Shown here piece after piece: positions 57,755-64,000 of a stretch of 64,000 bases of DNA. How positions within the stretch are numbered: the first letter of the stretch is position 1; every line of letters begins with the position of its first letter. The notes beneath the pieces were generated by a model. That model made no database searches, was not told the origin of the DNA, and saw only the letters and a program-made list of their open reading frames with translations. Source of the DNA: Hymenobacter jeollabukensis (GTDB lineage: Bacteria > Bacteroidota > Bacteroidia > Cytophagales > Hymenobacteraceae); NCBI RefSeq assembly GCF_005771675.1, contig NZ_VAJM01000009.1, positions 62,001 to 126,000 on the forward strand, given 5' to 3'. The position numbers and the translations under genes were made by a program.

Positions 57755-60700
57755 ATGGAGAAGCCCTACTTTTCGAGGTACGGTAACAAGCTCCGGCTGT
57801 TAACATGGCTGGTAATGAGCTGGTTGGGCCTACAGCAGGCCGCCGCTCAAACGTACACCATGCCGGTAACCGGCAGCAACACCATCACCACCTGCGCGGG
57901 AACCCTGTATGACAACGGCGGAGCCAATGGCCCCTACGTCGGTAACACCGGCTCCCTGACCATCATGCCGGCTACCACCGGCAACAAGGTGCAGCTCACG
58001 TTTTCGTCGGTATCGATTGATTACTACGATTACCTGACCATCTACGACGGCACCAGCACGTCGGCCCCGATTATCGGCACGTACTACGGCACTGCCAACA
58101 TCGGAACGGTGTATGGTACGTCGACCAGCGGGGCCATCACGCTGCGCCTGACCGGCACCAACTACTACGGCTACACTGGTTTTGCGGCCAGCATTGCCTG
58201 CGTAACCAGCGTGCCGCAGCCTGACCTGGCCGTGCAGGGCGCTTCCGCTTACCCGCTGTCGGCGGTGGCGGGCAGCTACCTCTCGCTGAGCTGCAGCATC
58301 TACAACCTCTCGGGCACTACGGCCACGAGCAGCAACGTGGGCTACTACCTCTCGACGGACAACACGCTGAGTTCTTCGGACCAACTGCTGGGCTACTCCA
58401 CGGGCTACGCGCTGGCCGTGGGCGGATCGTCGTCGCGGAGCGCTTCGGTGCAGATTCCGACGACGGTGGCGCCCGGTTCGTACTACCTGCTGTTTGCGGG
58501 CGACTACGATAACCTCGTCAACGAAAGCAACGAGAACAACAACGTCGCCAGCGTGTCATTCACGGTCAGCTCGCCGACCTACGACCTGGTGATTCAGACG
58601 CCGAGCGTGACGCCGACCTCGGTGGCGCAGGGCGGTACGCTCTCGCTTTCGTGCTACATCAGCAACCTGGGCAACGCCACGACGACCTCGAGCAGCGTGG
58701 GCTACTATCTCTCGAGCAACACTACGCTGGACGCTTCGGACGTGCTGCTGACCTCGACCTACGGCGGCTCATTGGCTCCTTCGTCGTTTGGCACCAGCCG
58801 CTACGGCTACACCAACATCCCGACGACGACGCCGACGGGCAGCTACTACGTGCTGTTCGTGGCCGACTACCAAGGGCTGGTTTCGGAAAGCAACGAAACC
58901 AACAACGTCGCCTCGGTGGCCATTACGGTGTCGCCGCCCGGCGTTGACCTGCAGATTCAGCAGGCCCAGTTGGGCAGCACTTCGGTGCTGGCCGGCTCGA
59001 GCATCTACGCCTCGGGCTACCTCTATAATACTGGCAACACCAACGCCGGCGCTCATCGGGTGGGTTACTACCTGTCGAGCAACACCACCTTCGACGCCTC
59101 GGACGTGCTGCTCTCGAGCGGCAGCGTAACCAGCCTGACGGCCGGTCAGTACCTCTCGCTGTACCCGACGCTGACCATTCCGTCGTCGACTACCACCGGC
59201 AGCTACTACGTGCTGTTCGTGGCCGACGACCAGGCCCAGGTGACGGAAACCAACGAAACCAACAACGTGGCCAGCGTGGCCCTGACGGTGACGCAGCCGA
59301 ACGTGGACCTGCAGATTCAGCAGGCTACGCTGACGCCCACGACGACCACGGCCGGGGGCAGCGTGTACGCCAGCTGCAACATCTACAACGCCGGTACCAC
59401 CTACGCCTCCTCGTCGTACGTGGGCTACTACCTCTCGACCAACACCACGCTGGACGCTTCGGATACCTATCTGAACTACGCGTACGGCAGCTCCCTGTCG
59501 GGTGGCTACAGCTCGTCGCGGGCAATGTCGCTGACGATTCCGTCGTCGACGGCTACCGGCAGCTACTACATCCTGTTCGTGGCCGATTACCAGGGCCAGG
59601 AGGCGGAGACCAACGAAACCAACAACGTGGCCAGTGTGGCCCTGACGGTGACGGCTCCGAACGTGGACCTGGTCATTCAGCAAGCGACGCTGACGCCCAC
59701 GACAACCTCCGCCGGGGGCAGCGTGTATGCCTCCAGCAGCATCTATAACCAGGGCACCACCCAGGCGCTGTACAGCCCCGTGGGCTACTACCTCTCGACC
59801 AACACCACGCTGGACGCTGCGGATACTTACTTGAGCTCCTCGTACGGCAGCACGCTGTCGGGCGGTTTCAGCTCGTCGCGCACGGCTACGCTCTACATTC
59901 CGACCGGTACCGCGGCGGGCAGCTACTACGTGCTGTTCGTGGCCGACTATCAGGCGCAGGTGACGGAAACCAACGAAAACAACAACGTGAGCAGTGTGGC
60001 GCTGACGGTACTGCCGCCCAGCCCCGACCTGACCGTGAACAGCTTCTACCCGGCTTCGTACTACCTGAACTCCGGCTCCAGCACTGCCGTGTCGGGCTAC
60101 GTGTACAACCAGGGACAGGCCTCGGCCACGTCGAGCAACGCTGGTTTCTACCTCTCGACGGATGCCTCCTTCAGCACCAACGACGTGCTGCTGGCCAGCA
60201 GCACCGGCGGCGCGCTGAGCGCCGGCGCGTCGAGCTACCGTACGTCGACCGTGACGATTCCGGCCGCCACGGCCACCGGTACGTACTACCTGCTGTTTGT
60301 GGCCGACGACCAGGCCCAGGTGACGGAAAGCAACGAAACCAACAACGTGGCTTACTACTCGGTCTACGTGACGAACGTCGCGCCGATCAACGGTACCCTG
60401 GTTCCGTACTCGGGCTCGGCCAGCATTACCAGCTGCAGCACCAACATTTACGACAACGGGGGCAACGGCCTCTACTCCAACTATTCGGACGGCTCGCTGA
60501 CGGTTAACCCCGGCACGACCGGTAGCAAGGTGCGCCTCACGTTCAGCACGTTTAGCGTTGAAACCTGCTGCGACTACCTCATGATCTACGATGGCACGAG
60601 CACCAACTCGCCGTTGCTAGGTACTTACAGCTACAACCCGGGCGTGGTAACGGCGTCGAGCACCAATTCGAGCGGTGCGCTGACCGTACGCTTTGTTTCC

Positions 60701-61765
60701 AACAGCAGCGGCACTTACGCGGGTTTCGAAGCCGCCGTATCGTGCGTGACGACCGTGCCGGCCGACCTGACGCTGACGCAGGTAACTGCTACACCCACGA
60801 CCGTTATGGCCGGTGGCACCACTACCGTGAGCCTGAGCGTGAACAACGTGGGCGCCGGCGCGGCTGCTTCGACGCCGGTGGCCTACTACCTCTCGGCCGA
60901 CAATACGCTGGATGCCGCTGACCGTCTGCTGGCCAACGTGACCGGCGCGGGCCTGAACGCCAACACCAGCGTGACGCGCAGCAACGTGGTGACGATTCCG
61001 TCGACTACCACGGCCGGCAGCTACTACCTGATCTGCGCTGCTGACGCCAACAACGTGGTGACGGAAAGCAACGAGAACAACAACGTGGCTACGGGCGTCG
61101 CCATCACCGTGACGGCCGTTACCGCCGACCTGGCGGTCAGCTCGCCGACGCTGACGCCGACCACGGTAATGGCCGGCAACAACGTGACGGCAACCTGCTT
61201 CTACGAAAATGCCGGTATGGTAAGCTCCAGCGCCCATACGCTTGGTTTCTACCTCTCGACCGACGCTACCTTCAGCACCAACGACGTACTGCTGCACAGC
61301 ATCAGCATTCCTTCGATGGCAGCCGGCAGCGGCCTGACGCGCGTAGGCACCTTTGCCATTCCGGCCGCCACGGCCGCTGGCAACTACTACCTGCTCTACG
61401 TGGCCGACGCGCAAGGGCAGATTACCGAAGGCAACGAAGTCAACAACATCGCCAGCCAGGCCCTGACCGTGACCGTCAACACGGCCGCACGGGAGCAGTC
61501 GGCGGGCTTTGCCATCACCCTGCACCCCAATCCCACCGCCACGGGCCAGCCCTTCCTGGTGGAGTTTGCGGGCAACGGCACGGCCCCGGCGGCCAACCTG
61601 GCGCTGTACAACAGCCTCGGTCAGCTGGTGAGCGAGCAGCGGGCTACGCTGCGCGGCAGTGCGGCTCCGGTGAGTGTTTCGACGGCGGGCCTGGCCCGTG
61701 GCGTGTACACCCTGCGCATCACCGGCGAGAAGCTGAACGCCACGCGTCAGGTTATCGTCGACTAA
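57755..61765 (+). CDS. Secreted CUB/CARDB repeat protein with type IX sorting domain
   Basis: The 1336-residue protein has a signal peptide (residues 1-32, ending AAAQ) and a CUB-like domain (about 33-150, TTCAGTLYDNGG). Eight CARDB repeats start at residues 157, 277, 398, 518, 638, 758, 1004 and 1125. A second CUB-like domain lies at about 878-1000 (SCSTNIYDNGGNG). A C-terminal sorting domain follows from about 1245 (LHPNPTATGQPF, with LARGVYTLRITG). CARDB modules are adhesion-type beta-sandwiches. It is probably exported by the type IX system to the cell surface. ATG 57755 is preferred to TTG two codons earlier. Confidence 0.92.
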   Translation: MEKPYFSRYGNKLRLLTWLVMSWLGLQQAAAQTYTMPVTGSNTITTCAGTLYDNGGANGPYVGNTGSLTIMPATTGNKVQLTFSSVSIDYYDYLTIYDGTSTSAPIIGTYYGTANIGTVYGTSTSGAITLRLTGTNYYGYTGFAASIACVTSVPQPDLAVQGASAYPLSAVAGSYLSLSCSIYNLSGTTATSSNVGYYLSTDNTLSSSDQLLGYSTGYALAVGGSSSRSASVQIPTTVAPGSYYLLFAGDYDNLVNESNENNNVASVSFTVSSPTYDLVIQTPSVTPTSVAQGGTLSLSCYISNLGNATTTSSSVGYYLSSNTTLDASDVLLTSTYGGSLAPSSFGTSRYGYTNIPTTTPTGSYYVLFVADYQGLVSESNETNNVASVAITVSPPGVDLQIQQAQLGSTSVLAGSSIYASGYLYNTGNTNAGAHRVGYYLSSNTTFDASDVLLSSGSVTSLTAGQYLSLYPTLTIPSSTTTGSYYVLFVADDQAQVTETNETNNVASVALTVTQPNVDLQIQQATLTPTTTTAGGSVYASCNIYNAGTTYASSSYVGYYLSTNTTLDASDTYLNYAYGSSLSGGYSSSRAMSLTIPSSTATGSYYILFVADYQGQEAETNETNNVASVALTVTAPNVDLVIQQATLTPTTTSAGGSVYASSSIYNQGTTQALYSPVGYYLSTNTTLDAADTYLSSSYGSTLSGGFSSSRTATLYIPTGTAAGSYYVLFVADYQAQVTETNENNNVSSVALTVLPPSPDLTVNSFYPASYYLNSGSSTAVSGYVYNQGQASATSSNAGFYLSTDASFSTNDVLLASSTGGALSAGASSYRTSTVTIPAATATGTYYLLFVADDQAQVTESNETNNVAYYSVYVTNVAPINGTLVPYSGSASITSCSTNIYDNGGNGLYSNYSDGSLTVNPGTTGSKVRLTFSTFSVETCCDYLMIYDGTSTNSPLLGTYSYNPGVVTASSTNSSGALTVRFVSNSSGTYAGFEAAVSCVTTVPADLTLTQVTATPTTVMAGGTTTVSLSVNNVGAGAAASTPVAYYLSADNTLDAADRLLANVTGAGLNANTSVTRSNVVTIPSTTTAGSYYLICAADANNVVTESNENNNVATGVAITVTAVTADLAVSSPTLTPTTVMAGNNVTATCFYENAGMVSSSAHTLGFYLSTDATFSTNDVLLHSISIPSMAAGSGLTRVGTFAIPAATAAGNYYLLYVADAQGQITEGNEVNNIASQALTVTVNTAAREQSAGFAITLHPNPTATGQPFLVEFAGNGTAPAANLALYNSLGQLVSEQRATLRGSAAPVSVSTAGLARGVYTLRITGEKLNATRQVIVD

Positions 61766-61788
61766 CGGCGGGCAAACTATCCGCTAAC

Positions 61789-61839
61789 ATCGGCGGCATC
61801 GGCCGTGGGTTTTCGAACCCGCGGCCGGTGCCGCCGATT
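61789..61839 (+). terminator. Long hairpin after the CARDB gene
   Basis: ATCGGCGGCATCGGCCGTGG pairs with the complementary 3' arm ending CCGCCGAT, loop TTCG. The stem is over 20 bp, but no T-run follows, so it may be a stability hairpin or a Rho-independent terminator of weak type. Confidence 0.65.
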
Positions 61840-61893
61840 GGCGTTTATGGCCCCAGCCGCAACTTATGGCCGCAATCGACGCGTTAGCCAATC

Positions 61894-62349
61894 ATGTTTC
61901 GTAGAGCAACTCGATTTCGGGCCGGACGGGCCGGCGTGCTGACCCTGACCCTGGGGCTGTGCCTGACGACGTGGCCGGCCACCCCGGCGGCGGAAGCGCC
62001 TTCGCAGGTGCAGGTGGCGCGGCGCTTTCTGCTGGCCGTGCTGGCCGGGCACCGGGCGGCGGCATACCGCCTGCTGGCTCCCGAAACCCAGGCTCGTTTG
62101 TCGCCCGACGGGTTTGCCGCCGCCGCGCAGCCGCTCTACGCCGAAGGCCAGCGCCGCGGAGCCACCATCGACCTCTACAAGTTCGGCGTGCGCATCGGCG
62201 ACACCGACAGCCAGCCGTTCTGCGCCTTCATGTTTCGCAGCGACACGGCGGCGACGCGGCCCGAGGTACAGCTGGACGTGACCTTCGGCAGCGACGCGGC
62301 CCGGCAGGTGCAGGGCTTCGGCCTGGTGCCATCACCGCCCGCCCGCTAG
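61894..62349 (+). CDS. Small exported protein of unknown function
   Basis: The 151-residue protein has a signal peptide (about residues 1-33, LTLTLGLCLTTWPATPAAEA). The mature part has one helix-rich segment with VARRFLLAVLAGHRAAAYRL and a beta-rich end. The pattern recalls DUF3887/SnoaL-like secreted domains, but I am not sure. Its TAG stop overlaps the stop of the convergent anmK gene (shared CTAG at 62346-62349). Confidence 0.65.
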   Translation: MFRRATRFRAGRAGVLTLTLGLCLTTWPATPAAEAPSQVQVARRFLLAVLAGHRAAAYRLLAPETQARLSPDGFAAAAQPLYAEGQRRGATIDLYKFGVRIGDTDSQPFCAFMFRSDTAATRPEVQLDVTFGSDAARQVQGFGLVPSPPAR

Positions 62350-63551
62350 CCCGGCAGGGAAATCTTGCCCATGGTGACGGCCGGCACGCGCTGCCGTCCC
62401 TGCCCGATGGAGAGGGCCGAGCCGGCCAGCGTCTCGTTGGCCAGCACGGCGAAGAGCACGGCTTCCTTGGCATCGGGCGCGACGTCCAGGGCCTGGGTGT
62501 CGGCGAAACGGCAGTGGGGGAGGCCCTGCCGGATGGCGCCCAGCAGCGCCGGATTGTGCATACCGCCGCCGCTGACGTACACGGCCGCGCGTGGACTGCT
62601 GCCCAATGCCTGCTCGACGGCCAGCCGGATGCCCGCGGCGCTGAAGGCCGTGAGCGTAGCTAGCAGGTCGGCGGGGGAGAGGCTGGTGGAGGCGCTGCGC
62701 TGCTGGGCGGCGCGCACGTAGGCGGGGCTGAACAGCTCGGGGCCGGTGGTCTTGGGCAGCGGCGCGGCGAAGAACGGGTGGTCGAGCAAGGCGGCGAGCA
62801 GCGCGGCATCGGTGGTGCCGGCGGCGGCAAACTGCCCGTCGGGGTCGAAGCTGTGGCCGGGGTACAGCTCGCGCACGAAGGCATCGAGCAGGGTATTGCC
62901 GGGGCCCACGTCGGTGCTGAACACGAGTGCCGCGTCGCGGGAGGCGGGCAGGTAGGTGAAGTTGGCAATGCCGCCGAGGTTGAGCAGCAGTCGGTCTTCG
63001 GCCGCGCTCGAAAACAGCAGGTAGTCGCCGTAGGCAGCCAGCGGGGCACCTTCGCCGCCGGCGGCTATGTGCTTCTGGCGGAAGTCGCTGAGCGTGATGA
63101 GGCCGCTGCGCACGGCCAGGTGGTCCCCGTCGCCGATCTGCAGCGTGGCGTTGAGCGGGTATTCGGCGCGCTGGTGCTGGTGCTGCGGGGCGTGGTACAC
63201 CGTCTGCCCGTGGCTGGCCACCGCGTCAACGTCGGCGGGGCGGATGCCCCAGCCTTGCAGGGCCTCGAGCACCAGCTGGCCGTGCAGCGTACCGATCCAG
63301 GCGTTGAGCAGGGTCAGCTCTTCCAGCGAGGCGGTTTCGAGGGCGAATACCCGCCGGATGCGCTGGCGCACGTCTTCCGCGTAGGGCAGGGTGATGAACT
63401 GCTCCAGGGTGAGGCGGGTGGCGGGGCCGTGGCCTTCGAAGCGGCACAGGGCCAGGTCGAGGCCATCGAGCGAGGTGCCGGACATCAGGCCGAGGATGCG
63501 GCGGGTGGGCTGCTGGGCCGCCTGACAGAGGCGGGCGAGGTGCGGGTTCAT
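62346..63551 (-). CDS. anmK: Anhydro-N-acetylmuramic acid kinase
   Basis: The 401-residue enzyme phosphorylates anhydro-MurNAc for cell-wall recycling. It has the phosphate-binding GLMSGTSLDGLDLAL (residues 21-35), VASHGQTVYH, LLNLGGIANFTYLP, DVGPGNTLLDAFV and VYVSGGGMHNPALL. ATG 63551 is chosen; an upstream in-frame start adds ten residues without support. It is divergent from the YdeI gene. Confidence 0.97.
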   Translation of the reverse strand: MNPHLARLCQAAQQPTRRILGLMSGTSLDGLDLALCRFEGHGPATRLTLEQFITLPYAEDVRQRIRRVFALETASLEELTLLNAWIGTLHGQLVLEALQGWGIRPADVDAVASHGQTVYHAPQHQHQRAEYPLNATLQIGDGDHLAVRSGLITLSDFRQKHIAAGGEGAPLAAYGDYLLFSSAAEDRLLLNLGGIANFTYLPASRDAALVFSTDVGPGNTLLDAFVRELYPGHSFDPDGQFAAAGTTDAALLAALLDHPFFAAPLPKTTGPELFSPAYVRAAQQRSASTSLSPADLLATLTAFSAAGIRLAVEQALGSSPRAAVYVSGGGMHNPALLGAIRQGLPHCRFADTQALDVAPDAKEAVLFAVLANETLAGSALSIGQGRQRVPAVTMGKISLPG

Positions 63552-63616
63552 GGCGGTGAAGGTAGCGCCCCGGGCCGGCACGCTGTATCTTCCGGCGTCA
63601 CCAATTACCCGCCGCT

Positions 63617-64000
63617 ATGCCACCCAAAACTACCCTTGCCGACCTGCCCCTGGTAACTGCCGCCACCCGCGCCGAGTGGCGGCAGTGGCTGCTGGAAAAT
63701 CACGAAACCGCCCCCGGCATCTGGCTGGTCTACCACAAGAAAGCCAGCGGGCAGCCCAGCATCAGCTGGTCCGAAGCCGTGGAAGAGGCACTGTGCTTCG
63801 GCTGGATCGACTCGAAGGCCGTGAGCCTCGACGCGCACCGCTACAAGCAGGTATTCACGCCGCGCAAGCCCCGCAGCGTGTGGTCGAAGATTAACAAGGC
63901 CACGCTGGAGCGGCTGCAAGCGGCTGGGCAGATGATGCCCGCTGGCCTGCGCGCCGTGGAGGTGGCCCGGCAGAACGGCTCCTGGACGGCCATCGACTCC
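63617..64000 (+). CDS. YdeI/OmpD-associated family protein (C-terminus outside window)
   Basis: 128 residues are visible before the window edge. AEWRQWLLENHETAPGIWLV, WSEAVEEALCFGWIDSKAV and YKQVFTPRKPRSVWSKINKA are the family signature. The C-terminal YdeI domain would follow. The precise function is not established; the family is linked to bacteriocin or peptide resistance in some annotations. It is divergent from anmK. Confidence 0.9.
   Translation, partial: MPPKTTLADLPLVTAATRAEWRQWLLENHETAPGIWLVYHKKASGQPSISWSEAVEEALCFGWIDSKAVSLDAHRYKQVFTPRKPRSVWSKINKATLERLQAAGQMMPAGLRAVEVARQNGSWTAIDS

Noticed and set aside
62346-62349. Shared CTAG stop of two convergent genes as a special signal
   Set aside because: Overlapping stops of convergent genes arise easily, since CTAG contains TAG on both strands.

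Overview
The window is chromosomal DNA of a GC-rich member of the Bacteroidota, most likely a Hymenobacter-like cytophagale. The evidence is the -33 TTG / -7 TAnnTTTG promoters, the lack of Shine-Dalgarno sequences, a secreted protein with a type IX secretion sorting domain, a DUF3467 gene after rpoC, and Cytophagales-style ribosomal proteins. The genus is inferred from style, not from a database match.

Positions 1-17144 hold mixed housekeeping genes. On the left edge is the N-terminal part of a TonB-dependent receptor (minus strand) behind a clear cobalamin riboswitch. Then come a 3-methyladenine DNA glycosylase, a THUMP-like methyltransferase, an exported protein of unknown function, a DUF4397 lipoprotein and S-adenosylhomocysteine hydrolase. 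A lipopolysaccharide-type cluster follows (GT2, GT9, O-antigen ligase), then an ECF sigma factor with a small zinc-binding partner, gmk-nadD, and on the minus strand frr, pyrH and a biotin carrier protein. An M1 aminopeptidase closes the section.

Positions 17200-57022 are the main translation and transcription block. The order is tRNA-Tyr, tRNA-Gly, tRNA-Thr, tuf, tRNA-Trp, secE, nusG, rplK, rplA, rplJ, rplL, rpoB, rpoC, then five small or accessory genes, then rpsL, rpsG, fusA, rpsJ, the S10/spc/alpha operons (rplC to rplQ, with secY, map, infA and rpoA) and eno. The usual gene order is broken twice. An O-antigen-ligase-like gene lies between rpsJ and rplC, and an AT-rich gene of unknown function lies between rpsN and rpsH. 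Each insertion has a terminator before it and a new -7 element after it, so the block probably runs as several transcription units.

Positions 57023-64000 hold a DivIC/FtsB-like gene, a 1336-residue secreted CUB/CARDB protein with a C-terminal sorting domain, a small exported protein, anhydro-N-acetylmuramic acid kinase (anmK) and the start of a YdeI-family gene.

The most unusual non-coding signals are three. First, a 41-bp-period array of seven (perhaps eight) 18-bp palindromes lies between rplQ and eno. Second, a 62-bp GGATT-repeat element occurs twice in opposite orientation, upstream of the B12 riboswitch and upstream of the DivIC-like gene. Third, four intergenic inverted repeats are built from short AATG-type units, one of which (rpoA-rplQ) allows mutually exclusive hairpins.
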